Assembly: GCA_963713805.1 (NCBI GenBank)
Contig: CAVQNF010000001.1
Location: forward strand, 1 to 64,000
DNA: 64,000 nt
From: GAS188 sp963713805
GTDB taxonomy: Bacteria; Pseudomonadota; Alphaproteobacteria; Rhizobiales; Beijerinckiaceae
Direction of reading: 5' to 3'
Positions 53,640 to 62,153 of this stretch are shown in pieces. The notes below the pieces were generated by a model. It saw only the letters and a list, made by a program, of their open reading frames with translations, did no database searches and had not been told where the DNA came from. The stretch's first letter is position 1. Each line of letters starts with the position of its first letter. The translations under genes and the position numbers were made by a program.

Positions 53640-55162
53640 TCACATTCCTCGAGAGGCCGCCGCCCCGGCCGGCGCGTCTCTCACATGGGAGCGGGCGAGG
53701 CGTCCGGCAATGCGCGTCCGTGTGCTCGTGTCGCAGCTTTCGATAGCGAAGCGGCGCAGCAAGTTTTTTGCGCAGCTCATGCGATAGCGCGCCGAGGCGC
53801 GCCAATCGTCGATCGGCTGGAAGTCTTGTTCCAGCACGGCCGACGCTCGATCCGCCGCGGCCTCGTTCCAGAGCTCTCCGATCAAGGAGGTCTCCGCCCT
53901 CGAGGCTCGCTTCGGCGTCGCCGCCATGCCGCCATAGGCGAGGCGCGCTTCGGAGATACGGCCATCACCACCTCGCACGAGGTGGAAGGCGCCGCACACC
54001 GCGGAAATATCCTCGTCGAAGCGCTTGCTCACCTTCGACACGTGGAAGAGCGAAGCCGCGCCGAGTTTCGGCACGCTCACGGCTTCCACGAATTCGCCCG
54101 CCCGGCGATCCTGCTGCTTGTAGCCGAGGAAAAATTTCTCGAGCGGCAGTTCGCGACGCTCTTCTCCTTTTCGCAAGATCACGCTCGCGCCGAGCGCGAT
54201 GAGCGCGGGCGGAAGGTCACCGATGGGCGAGCCGTTCGCGACGTTGCCGCCGATCGTTCCGGCATTTCGGATCTGCTCGCCGCCGAAGCGCCGCAACAAT
54301 TCGCCAAGTTGGGGATGTAACCGCTCGAGCGGCGAGGCGGCGTCGCCAAGGCTCGTCATGGCGCCGAAGGTGAGGGCCTCGCTTCCCATCCGCCACTTCC
54401 TCCAGTGCCGCGATGCGGCCCGGATGGAGCACGGTTTCGAGCACCCGCATTTCCTTGGTGATCCAGAGGCCCACATCGGTTGCGCCGGCGAGGATCGTCG
54501 CATCGTGATTGCGGTCATAGATGGTCGCGAAATCATCGAGGCTCGCCGGCGCAATGAAGCGTCGCCCATCCTTGAGGATCTCCAACACGAGGTCGTCCTG
54601 CAGGCCGGCGAGACGTTCCGCCATTTCGGCTGCGTCGCCTTGCCAGGCCTTCCTCGCTTCGGCCCCGTTCCGGAACATGTCGGAGGCGGCCGCGATGATC
54701 GGCTGGTAACCGGTGCACCGGCACAGATTCCCGGCAAGCGCGTCCTCGATGCGTTCCTCGCTCGCCTCCTCCTCGTTGAGCCAGAGCGCGAAGAGCGACA
54801 TGACGATGCCGGGTGTGCAGAAGCCGCATTGCGAACCGTGCCGATCGACCATCGCCTGTTGCACGGGATGCAATTTGCCATCGGCCTTGAGGTGCTCGAT
54901 CGTGATCAGCCTTCGACCATCGAGCGCGGCGAGCGGTGCGATGCAGGCATTGATCGCGCGGTACTTCACCTCGGTTGCCGAGGAGACGGCCGACCACCAC
55001 CGTGCAGGCTCCGCAATCGCCTTCGGCGCAGCCCTCCTTCGTGCCCGTGCGTCGTTCGTCGAGGCGCAGCCAGTCGAGAATCGTGAGCGTCGGGTCGAAG
55101 CCGGTGAGCTCGCGCAACTCCTCGCCGTGAATGAAACGCAACGTGCTTCGCGATCGGGTCAT
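53640..55162 (-). CDS. xdhA: Xanthine dehydrogenase iron-sulfur/FAD subunit XdhA (two frameshifts)
   Basis: From ATG 55162: LDWLRLDERRTGTKEGCAEG and DCGACTVVVG, the plant-type 2Fe-2S cluster. Frame change near 54988, then SQCGFCTPGIVMSLFALWLN and GNLCRCTGYQPIIAAA, the second 2Fe-2S cluster. FAD domain: ATILAGATDVGLWITKEMRV. Frame change near 54390, then EALTFGAMTSLGDAASPLER and EQIRNAGTIGGNVANGSPIG (FAD loop). Joined length about 507 residues, normal for XdhA. It passes electrons from the molybdenum site to NAD. The tail after residue ~470 is Arg/Ala-rich. It is the first gene of the row leading to xdhB, xdhC and the transporter. Confidence 0.88.
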
Positions 55163-55251
55163 GCTGGCCGCCGGCTCACCTCTTCCGCGCAAGACCGCGT
55201 GAGAATGGATCGCTTGCGTCCGGCGATGTCGGCTTGCCTCCTCGCCACCGC

Positions 55252-55629
55252 TCAGCTCCCGCGATAGGTCGAATAGCCGTAAGGCGTGATGAGCAATGGC
55301 ACATGGTAATGCGCCATTGCATCCGCGATGCCGAAGCGTATCGGCACCTCCTCGAGAAAGGCCGGGTCGGGAAGCGCAACACCGCTCTCGCGGAAGTAAC
55401 GTCCTGCCTGGAAAGCGATTTCGTACTGGCCGATGCTCATCTGCGCCCCTTCGAGAAGAGGTTCGTCGCAGCGCCCGTCGGCATTGGTCACGGTGCGCTT
55501 GATCTCGCGCCGCCTGCGCTCGTCGTCGAGCCCATAAAGCACGATCTCCATGGCGGCCGCCGGCCGCCCGGCGCTCGTGTCGAGCACATGCGTCGTCAAT
55601 CGTCCCTGGGCAGCGGGCGCTCGCGGCAA
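55252..55629 (-). CDS. uraH: 5-hydroxyisourate hydrolase (transthyretin-like)
   Basis: 125 residues from TTG 55629, six bases after a GGAGG ribosome site. An ATG at 55716 would add about 29 hydrophobic residues (see findings). RLTTHVLDTSAGRPAAAMEI is the HIUase N-terminal signature. VTNADGRCDEPLLEGAQMSI, RYFRESGVALPDPAFLEEVP, HYHVPLLITPYGYSTYRGS and the C-terminal YRGS tetrapeptide complete the active site (His, Arg, Tyr). It hydrolyses 5-hydroxyisourate made by urate oxidase to OHCU, the substrate of the UraD domain encoded divergently. The frame is clean. Confidence 0.93.
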   Translation of the reverse strand: MPRAPAAQGRLTTHVLDTSAGRPAAAMEIVLYGLDDERRRREIKRTVTNADGRCDEPLLEGAQMSIGQYEIAFQAGRYFRESGVALPDPAFLEEVPIRFGIADAMAHYHVPLLITPYGYSTYRGS

Positions 55630-55753
55630 GGCGGACCTCCGAAGCCGGCGGGCGACTTGCGCCCCGCCGATGATTGGGCACAATAAGAGGAGACATCCAA
55701 TCGGCGGGCTTGGCAAGGGGTTGCATCAAGGAGCTTTTTCGGCTCGCCGGGGT

Positions 55754-55773
55754 GTCGAAAAGGCCTTTCCGAC
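55754..55773. promoter_or_regulatory. 20-bp palindrome between uraH and puuE-uraD
   Basis: GTCGAAAAGGCCTTTCCGAC is a palindrome with one mismatched pair, centred 56 bases before the puuE-uraD ATG and 125 bases before the uraH TTG. Its place between divergent urate genes suggests an operator for a dimeric regulator, perhaps urate-responsive. No regulator gene is in the window. Confidence 0.55.
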
Positions 55774-55819
55774 CAAGTTTCCCCGATCGAGACCTTCCGA
55801 CAAAAACCTTCGTGCACGA

Positions 55820-57244
55820 ATGATGCCGAGCGAATCTTCCTATCCCCGCGACATGGTCGGCTACGGGCGCGAGCCGCCCCATGCGGGTTGGCCGAACAGC
55901 GCCCGCGTGGCCCTGCAATTCGTGATCAATTACGAGGAGGGTGGCGAGAGCAACATCCTCCATGGCGATGCGGCATCGGAAGCCTTTCTCTCGGAGATCG
56001 TCGGCGGGCAGCCCTGGCCGGGTCAGCGGCACATGAACATGGAATCGATCTACGAATACGGATCGCGCGCCGGGTTCTGGCGGCTGTGGCGCCTCTTTCA
56101 GGAACGCAAAGTCCCGGTCACCGTCTACGCGGTCGCGACCGCCATCGTCCGCAATCCCGAGGCTGTCGCGGCGATGAAGGAGGCTGGTTTCGAGATCGCG
56201 AGCCACGGTCTGAGATGGATCGACTACAGGAACATCGCCCTTGAAGATGAGCGAGCTCACATCGAGGAGGCGATCCGATTGCAGACGAAAGTCACCGGAT
56301 CGCGCCCGCTCGGCTTTTATCAGGGACGATCCTCCAGCAACACGGTGCCAATCGCGATGGAGGAGCAAGGCTTCGTCTATCTCGCCGACAGTTATGCGGA
56401 CGATCTGCCTTATTGGCTCCAAGGTCCGCATGGGCCTCAGCTCGCGGTGCCCTACACGCTCGATGCCAACGACATGCGCTTTGCGACGCCGCAAGGCTTC
56501 AACTCCGGCGATCAATTCTTCGCCTATCTCAAGGACAGCCTCGATTACCTGCACGCCGAAGGTGCCGAGCGTCCGAAGATGATGTCCGTCGGCCTTCATT
56601 GTCGGCTGGCCGGGCGGCCGGGACGCGCCGCCGCGCTCGCGCGCTTCGTCGATTATGCGCTCGCCAAGGGCGATGTCTGGCTGGCGCGCCGCATCGATAT
56701 CGCGCGCCATTGGATCGCGCGGCACCCTCCGGCTGATGGGTACAAGCCGAGCCGGATGCCGCGCGCGCTGTTCCTCGAGCTTTTCGGCCATGTTTTCGAG
56801 CATGCGCCTGAGATCGCGGAGGCCGCGCATCGGGCAGGGCTTTCGCCGCGCCATGACGACGCGCAAGGGCTCGCGCAAGCGATGGTCGCGGCCTTGCGGA
56901 CGCTTCCTCGCGAGGACCAGCTCGCCTTGGTCAGGGCGCACCCCGATCTCGCGGGTCGTCTCGCGCTCGCGGGCGAGGTCACGGCGGCTTCGGCAGCGGA
57001 GCAAGCCTCGGCGGGGCTCGATCGTCTGACGGCCCATGAGCTCGCAGCGCTCACGCGCATGAACGAAGCCTACAAGGCTCGTTTCGGCTTTCCCTTCATC
57101 CTCGCCGTCAAAGGGCGCACGAAGGACGAGGTGATCGACGTGATGCGGGCGCGGCTCGGCGCGGATGCGGAGGCGGAATTCGAGACGGCGCTTCGTGAGA
57201 TCGAGCGCATCGCGGCGCTCCGGATCAAGGACCGCCTGTCGTGA
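55820..57244 (+). CDS. puuE: Bifunctional allantoinase (PuuE) / OHCU decarboxylase (UraD)
   Basis: 474 residues from ATG 55820. Residues ~1-310 are a polysaccharide-deacetylase-like allantoinase: PRDMVGYGREPPHAGWPNSA, ALQFVINYEEGGESNILHGD, EIASHGLRWIDYRNIALEDE, GFYQGRSSSNTVPIAMEEQG and MSVGLHCRLAGRPGRAAALA. Residues ~311-474 are UraD: LFLELFGHVFEHAPEIAEAA, QLALVRAHPDLAGRLALAG and LTRMNEAYKARFGFPFILAV. UraD makes S-allantoin from OHCU and PuuE opens it to allantoate, so two consecutive steps share one polypeptide. The frame is clean. Its stop overlaps the next start (GTGA). Confidence 0.93.
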   Translation: MMPSESSYPRDMVGYGREPPHAGWPNSARVALQFVINYEEGGESNILHGDAASEAFLSEIVGGQPWPGQRHMNMESIYEYGSRAGFWRLWRLFQERKVPVTVYAVATAIVRNPEAVAAMKEAGFEIASHGLRWIDYRNIALEDERAHIEEAIRLQTKVTGSRPLGFYQGRSSSNTVPIAMEEQGFVYLADSYADDLPYWLQGPHGPQLAVPYTLDANDMRFATPQGFNSGDQFFAYLKDSLDYLHAEGAERPKMMSVGLHCRLAGRPGRAAALARFVDYALAKGDVWLARRIDIARHWIARHPPADGYKPSRMPRALFLELFGHVFEHAPEIAEAAHRAGLSPRHDDAQGLAQAMVAALRTLPREDQLALVRAHPDLAGRLALAGEVTAASAAEQASAGLDRLTAHELAALTRMNEAYKARFGFPFILAVKGRTKDEVIDVMRARLGADAEAEFETALREIERIAALRIKDRLS

Positions 57245-58524
57245 AAAGCAATTTTCCGCGGCTCGGGGAGCGCGTCATGCGCCGCCTCGACGAACTCGCG
57301 GCCGATACCGACGAGCCGGGACGGATCACCCGCCTGTTTCTCTCGCCCGCGCATAAGCTTGCCATGGCGCGCGTGCGCGGTTTCATGGAAGAGGCAGGCC
57401 TCGCGACGGTGGAGGACGACATCGGCAATGTGGTCGGACGCCTCGAGAGCGCGGTCCCGGGCGCGCCGACCTTCATCCTCGGCTCGCATATCGACAGCGT
57501 GCGCGATGCCGGCCGCTATGACGGTGGATTCGGCGTGCTCTCCGCGATCGAAGTGGTGGAGGAACTGCGACGGCTCGGCGTCGCGCTTGCCTTCTCGCTC
57601 GAGGTGGTCGCCTTCGGCGATGAGGAGGGCGTGCGCTTTCCGACCACGCTTTCGGGCTCGCTTGCGCTCGCCGGCACCTTCGTGCCCGAGAGCCTTGCGG
57701 CGCGGGACGCGAACGGCGTGTCGCTCGCCGAGGCGCTGCGCGGCTTCGGCTGCGACCCCGATGCCATCTCGGGGATCGCGCGCGATCCACGTCAGGTCTG
57801 CGGCTATCTCGAAAGCCATATCGAGCAGGGACCGGTGCTCGAGGCCGAGAACCTGGCGCTCGGCGTCGTCAGCGCCATCGCCGGCATGTGCCGCTTCAAC
57901 GTCACGGTCGAGGGGGAGGCGGGGCACGCCGGCACGGTACCCATGGAGAAACGCAAGGACGCGCTCGCCGCGGCCGCCGCCATGATCGCCGCCGTCGAGG
58001 ACGAGGCCCGACGCACGCGCGACGTGGTCGCGACCGTCGGCGTGATCGAGGCCTTCCCGGGTGCGATCAACGTGATCCCCGCCAAGGCCATCTTCAGTGT
58101 CGACCTGCGGGCGCCCGAGGACGAATTGAAGCATCGGGCCAGGGCGACGATCGAGGCCCGCTTGCGCGTCGTCGCGGGAGAACGTGGACTTGGCCTCGCC
58201 TTCACCCCGCTCGACGAGGCACAGGCAACCTCTTGCGATCCGACCTTGATGACGGAGCTGTCGGAGGCGCTTGCGCGCCGAGGTCATCGCGTCTTTGCGC
58301 TTCCGAGCGGGGCGGGCCACGACGCCATGGCCATGGCGCGGCTTTGCCCGGTCGTCATGCTCTTCCTTCGCTGCGCGGGCGGAATCAGCCACAATCCGGC
58401 GGAAAGGATCACGGTGGAAGACGCCCAAGCCGCGATCGAGGTGATGCTGGATTTCCTCCTGCACTACCGTCCGCCGAAGCGATACGAGCACGAGGCCTGC
58501 CCCGGGACGAGGAGGACATCATGA
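57241..58524 (+). CDS. allC: Allantoate amidohydrolase (M20 family)
   Basis: 427 residues from GTG 57241. Metal ligands fit the M20 amidase pattern: H83 in GSHIDSVRDAGRYDGGFG, D94, E128-E129 in FGDEEGVRFPTTLSGSLALA, then ESHIEQGPVLEAENLALGVV and, near the end, SGAGHDAMAMA. The dimer-domain mark is GEAGHAGTVPMEKRKDALAA. The enzyme releases ammonia and CO2 from allantoate to ureidoglycine or ureidoglycolate. N-carbamoyl amino acid amidases are close relatives, but the place between allantoinase and urate hydroxylase genes decides for allantoate. The frame is clean and overlaps its neighbours at both ends. Confidence 0.9.
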   Translation: MKSNFPRLGERVMRRLDELAADTDEPGRITRLFLSPAHKLAMARVRGFMEEAGLATVEDDIGNVVGRLESAVPGAPTFILGSHIDSVRDAGRYDGGFGVLSAIEVVEELRRLGVALAFSLEVVAFGDEEGVRFPTTLSGSLALAGTFVPESLAARDANGVSLAEALRGFGCDPDAISGIARDPRQVCGYLESHIEQGPVLEAENLALGVVSAIAGMCRFNVTVEGEAGHAGTVPMEKRKDALAAAAAMIAAVEDEARRTRDVVATVGVIEAFPGAINVIPAKAIFSVDLRAPEDELKHRARATIEARLRVVAGERGLGLAFTPLDEAQATSCDPTLMTELSEALARRGHRVFALPSGAGHDAMAMARLCPVVMLFLRCAGGISHNPAERITVEDAQAAIEVMLDFLLHYRPPKRYEHEACPGTRRTS

Positions 58525-59741
58525 CCGCCGTCGCCTGGGATTGGGCGAATTTCGCCGTCCGCTGGCTGCATGTGATCACGGCGATCGCCTGGATCGGCGA
58601 GTCCTTCTATTTCATCGCGCTCGATCTCGGCTTGCGCAGGCCGCCCAGCTTGCCGCAAGGCGTGAGCGGGGAGGCCTGGCAGGTGCATGGCGGGGGTTTC
58701 TACCATCTGCAGAAATACAACGTCGCGCCCGCTGCGATGCCGCAGGAGCTGCATTGGTTCAAATGGGAATCCTATTGGACCTGGATCTCCGGCTTGGCTC
58801 TTTTGTGCATCCTCTATTACGCCGATCCGGAGCTTTATCTCATCGATCGCCACGTGCTCGACCTGCCGGCTTGGGGGGCGATCGCGATCGGTATCGGGGT
58901 GCTGGTCGCGGGATGGCTCGTCTATGACGGGCTGTGCCGCTCGCCTTTGGCTCGCGACGAAACCAGGCTCGCCATCGCGGTTTTCGTCTTCCTCGTCGCC
59001 CTGGCTTACGGTCTCACCTTCGTGTTCTCCGGGCGGGGCGTCTTCATTCATGTCGGGGCGGTGATCGGCACGATGATGACCGGCTCGGTCGCCATGGTGA
59101 TCATCCCCAATCAGAGGAAGGTCGTGGCGGCGCTCAAGGCCGGCGAGACGCCCGACCCGCGCCTCGGCCGCGAGGCCAAGACGCGCTCGACGCACAATAA
59201 TTACCTCACACTTCCCGTCCTATTCCTGATGCTCTCGAACCACTATCCGCTCGCCTTTTCGAGTCGCTGGAATTTCGTCATCATCGGGCTCGTCATCGTC
59301 ATCGGTGTCGCAATCCGGCATTTCTTCAACATCATGCACGCCCATGGCCCGAAGCTGTGGTGGACCTGGGGTGTCGCGGCCGCCTCCTTCCTCGTCGCGG
59401 CGTGGCTGTCGACCATTCCGGACATGCGCCGGGATCTCGCGACGACGGCGGTGCCGGTGAAGCTTGCCGCGGCCATCGCACGCCCGAGCTTCGCCGAGGT
59501 GCGCGATATCGTCATCGGCCGCTGCAGCCTCTGCCATTCGCAGGAGCCGGTCAGGGAGGGACTCGCGGTCGCGCCCAAGGGCGTGCGCCTCGACACGGAT
59601 GAGGAGATCGCCGCCCATGCGCGCGACATCTATCTCCAGGCCGGGCTCGGGCGCGCGATGCCTCCGGGAAATATCACGGAGATCACCGCGGATGAGCGTG
59701 CCAAGCTCGCTACCTGGGCGATGGGCGGAAGGGACCCTTGA
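58521..59741 (+). CDS. puuD: Membrane urate hydroxylase PuuD with cytochrome c domain
   Basis: 406 residues from ATG 58521 (overlapping the allC stop, ATGA). About eight membrane helices: FAVRWLHVITAIAWIGESFY, FVFLVALAYGLTFVFSGRGV, MMTGSVAMVIIPNQRKVVAA and THNNYLTLPVLFLMLSNHYP. The C-terminal ~90 residues carry a haem-binding CSLCH (CxxCH) and GRAMPPGN (Met ligand), a cytochrome c domain. PuuD oxidises urate to 5-hydroxyisourate without making hydrogen peroxide, sending electrons to the respiratory chain. Its product feeds uraH. The frame is clean. Confidence 0.93.
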   Translation: MTAVAWDWANFAVRWLHVITAIAWIGESFYFIALDLGLRRPPSLPQGVSGEAWQVHGGGFYHLQKYNVAPAAMPQELHWFKWESYWTWISGLALLCILYYADPELYLIDRHVLDLPAWGAIAIGIGVLVAGWLVYDGLCRSPLARDETRLAIAVFVFLVALAYGLTFVFSGRGVFIHVGAVIGTMMTGSVAMVIIPNQRKVVAALKAGETPDPRLGREAKTRSTHNNYLTLPVLFLMLSNHYPLAFSSRWNFVIIGLVIVIGVAIRHFFNIMHAHGPKLWWTWGVAAASFLVAAWLSTIPDMRRDLATTAVPVKLAAAIARPSFAEVRDIVIGRCSLCHSQEPVREGLAVAPKGVRLDTDEEIAAHARDIYLQAGLGRAMPPGNITEITADERAKLATWAMGGRDP

Positions 59742-60619
59742 ACATCCTTTCGATCCAGTCGCATGTCGGCTACGGCCATGTGGGAAATTCGGCCGCCGTC
59801 TTCGCCATGCAGCGGCTCGGCATCGAGGTCTGGCCGGTCAACACCGTCAGCTTCTCGAATCATCCCGGATATGGCGGCTTCACCGGGCGTGTGATCGAGG
59901 CGGGGGAGGTCGCGAGCCTCATTGATGGCATCGCGAAGCTCGGCGCGTTCGCGCGTTGCGACGGCGTGCTTTCCGGCTATCTCGGCGCGCCCGAGACGGG
60001 CGCCGTCGTGCTCGCTGCCGTCGAGGCCGTGCGCAAGGCCAATCCGGCAGCTCTCTTTTGCTGCGATCCGGTCATCGGCGACGCCGGCCCCGGGCTTTAC
60101 GTGCGCGCGGGCCTGCCCGAATTCATGCGCGACCGCGCCGTTCCGGTGGCCGACATCATGACGCCGAACCAGTTCGAGCTCGCCTATCTCACCGGCCGCG
60201 ACGCGTCGACTTGCGAAGATCTCATCTCGGCGCTCGAGCGATTGCATTCGCGCGGTCCGAAGATCGTCCTGGTCACGTCCGTGATCACGGCCACGACGCC
60301 CACAGGCTCGATCGATCTCGTCGCGTCCGACGGGCACGAGGTCCATCTCGTGCGAACACCTCGCTTCAGCCGGGAATTCAATGGGGCCGGTGACGCGATG
60401 GCGGCGCTCTTTCTCGTGCATTATCTGCGAGCGCGCTCGGTGCCCGATGCGCTCGCGGCTTCCGCGACGTCGGTCTTCGGCGTCCTGAAGCGCACGGCGG
60501 AAGTGGGCTCGCGCGAGCTTCTTCTCGTCGAGGCGCAAGAAGAGCTCGTCGCGCCGACCGAGCGCTTTCACGTCGAGAGCCTCGGCTCCCTGAACTTGCG
60601 AGGCCATCATGGCGGTTGA
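59738..60619 (+). CDS. pdxY: Pyridoxal kinase
   Basis: 293 residues from TTG 59738, which overlaps the puuD stop (TTGA). Ribokinase-like fold: ILSIQSHVGYGHVGNSAAVF, NTVSFSNHPGYGGFTGRVIE, CDPVIGDAGPGLYVRAGLPE, DIMTPNQFELAYLTGRDAST, and the anion hole with catalytic Asp in FSREFNGAGDAMAALFLVHY. It phosphorylates pyridoxal to PLP. Why it closes a purine operon is unclear. A PLP-dependent ureidoglycine aminotransferase encoded elsewhere would be one link. The frame is clean. It overlaps proC by 11 bases. Confidence 0.92.
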   Translation: MNILSIQSHVGYGHVGNSAAVFAMQRLGIEVWPVNTVSFSNHPGYGGFTGRVIEAGEVASLIDGIAKLGAFARCDGVLSGYLGAPETGAVVLAAVEAVRKANPAALFCCDPVIGDAGPGLYVRAGLPEFMRDRAVPVADIMTPNQFELAYLTGRDASTCEDLISALERLHSRGPKIVLVTSVITATTPTGSIDLVASDGHEVHLVRTPRFSREFNGAGDAMAALFLVHYLRARSVPDALAASATSVFGVLKRTAEVGSRELLLVEAQEELVAPTERFHVESLGSLNLRGHHGG

Positions 60620-61434
60620 ACTTCCTTCTTCGCTTGTGCTGCTCGGTGCCGGCAAGATGGGCCAGGCGATGCTCTCGGGCTGGCTGGCGCTCGGGCTCGA
60701 CGCTTCGCGCGTCACCGCGATCGATCCCCATCTCGACGAAGATTCGCGGGCGCTTCTCGCTGGAAAGGGCGTACGTCCTCGTGGAGGGCCCTGCGGGGCT
60801 CGCCGCTCCCGAGGCGCTCGTGCTCGCGATCAAGCCTCAGACCCTGGAGAGCGCGGCACCAGGCGCGCGCGGCTTGATCGGCGAGCACACTGTCGTCTTG
60901 TCGATCCTCGCCGGAAAGCGCATTTCCGACCTTGCTTCGCGGCTTGGCGGGTCCGCAAGCATCGTGCGCGCCATGCCCAATACGCCGGCGGCGGTCGCGC
61001 GCGGGATCAGCGCGGCGGTCGCGGCGCCTGGCGTGACGGCGCGACATCGAGCCCTGGCGAATGCGCTTTTGAGCTGCATCGGCCGGGTCGAATGGGTCGA
61101 GGACGAGGCGCTGATCGACGCGGTGACCGCGGTATCGGGATCCGGCCCGGCCTATGTGTTCTTGCTCGTCGAATGCCTCGCGGAAGCGGGCGCGAAGGCC
61201 GGCTTGCCGCCGGACCTCGCCATGCGGCTTGCGCGCGCGACGGTCGAAGGAGCCGGCGAGTTGCTGTTTCGCGACGAAGGCACGGATGCCGCGACGCTGC
61301 GCCGAAACGTCACCTCGCCCGGAGGCACCACCGCCGCCGCGCTCGAAGTGTTGATGGCGAAAGAGGGCCTGGCTCCCCTCATGGAGCGAGCCGTCGCCGC
61401 GGCCGCGCGCCGCGCGCAAGAGCTTGCGGGGTGA
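60609..61434 (+). CDS. proC: Pyrroline-5-carboxylate reductase (one frameshift)
   Basis: ATG 60609 opens LVLLGAGKMGQAMLSGWLAL, the NAD(P) Rossmann loop. Near 60775 the frame changes after LLAGKGVR, and the protein continues EGPAGLAAPEALVLAIKPQT, SIVRAMPNTPAAVARGISAA, DAVTAVSGSGPAYVFLLVEC (the ProC signature) and NVTSPGGTTAAALEVLMAKE. Joined length is about 274 residues, normal. It makes proline from P5C in the cytoplasm. It is a housekeeping gene whose loss would cause proline auxotrophy, so a base-call error is the simplest reading. Confidence 0.88.
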
Positions 61435-61450
61435 TTGCAATTAATTGCAA
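61435..61450 (+). promoter_or_regulatory. 16-bp perfect palindrome upstream of vapBC
   Basis: TTGCAATTAATTGCAA begins at the base after the proC stop and lies 48 bases before the likely vapB start. VapBC complexes autorepress through such palindromes. Its A/T content stands out against the GC-rich surroundings. Confidence 0.65.
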
Positions 61451-61497
61451 TGTTGAGGAGTTATTGTACTCATGTCATCACGGCCGGTACGACGCTT

Positions 61498-61737
61498 GTG
61501 CTCCACATCCGCGATCATGAAACGAGTAGGATCGTGCGCGAGCTGGCGGCGCGAAAGGGCGTCAGCCTGACCGAAGCCGTGAAGCTCGCAGCGTCGAATG
61601 AATTGAACCGAATGGATGAACAGATCCCGCTGTGGGGCCGTTTGGCCCAAATCCGTGCTGAGATCCGCGCATGGCCGGATACTGGGCGCTCCGCTGACAA
61701 AGCATTCTATGACGAGCTCAGCGGCGAACACGAGTGA
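61498..61737 (+). CDS. vapB: VapB-family antitoxin
   Basis: 79 residues from GTG 61498, or about 100 if read from just after the proC stop, where the added part would cover the palindrome and is unlikely. LHIRDHETSRIVRELAARKG and VSLTEAVKLAASNELNR are the DNA-binding part of Rv0623-like transcription-factor antitoxins. The C-terminus binds the toxin. It overlaps vapC by one to four bases. Confidence 0.85.
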   Translation: MLHIRDHETSRIVRELAARKGVSLTEAVKLAASNELNRMDEQIPLWGRLAQIRAEIRAWPDTGRSADKAFYDELSGEHE

Positions 61738-62135
61738 TGTCTATCGACGCGAGCGCGATGGTCGCCATCTTGACCGAAGGGGGCGCGACGCGGCTGGCCA
61801 CTGCAAGCCAAAAGCTAACGAACACCCTGGCGGTCTTCGAGGCGGTCGCTGCGATATTTCGCAAGAAGAGAACGACGATCGAGCGGGCGGAAGCGCAGGT
61901 TCTTGCATTCCTGAAAGAGGCTGGCGTCGATGTTGTAGCAGTCGATCAGAGGGATACAGCTTTGGCGCTCCAGGCCTATGCACTGTATGGGCGCCATCGT
62001 TACCCCGAGGACCAACGCAACAAGGCACTAAATCTTGCCGATTGCTATCACTATGCAACCGCCAAGACGGACCGTCAGCCGATCTTGACCAAGGATGATG
62101 CCATGGCCGAAACCGAGTTACCCGTTTGCCGTTAG
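61737..62135 (+). CDS. vapC: VapC-family PIN-domain ribonuclease toxin
   Basis: 132 residues from ATG 61737 (GTG 61734 is possible). The acidic residues of a PIN nuclease are in place: SIDASAMVAIL (first Asp), NTLAVFEAVAAIFRKK (Glu), NLADCYHYATAK (Asp) and ILTKDDAMAETEL (last Asp). It would cleave RNA, often tRNA, when VapB is degraded. The frame is clean, so unlike the module at 6.6-7.2 kb this one looks functional. Confidence 0.88.
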   Translation: MSIDASAMVAILTEGGATRLATASQKLTNTLAVFEAVAAIFRKKRTTIERAEAQVLAFLKEAGVDVVAVDQRDTALALQAYALYGRHRYPEDQRNKALNLADCYHYATAKTDRQPILTKDDAMAETELPVCR

Positions 62136-62153
62136 CGGCCGGTGCTTGGAAAT

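Noticed and set aside
54533..57037. 834-codon open frame on the minus strand
   Set aside because: Its middle is antisense to puuE-uraD and uraH. Only its last ~60 codons before the break are real, as the start of xdhA. Long antisense frames are normal at this GC content.
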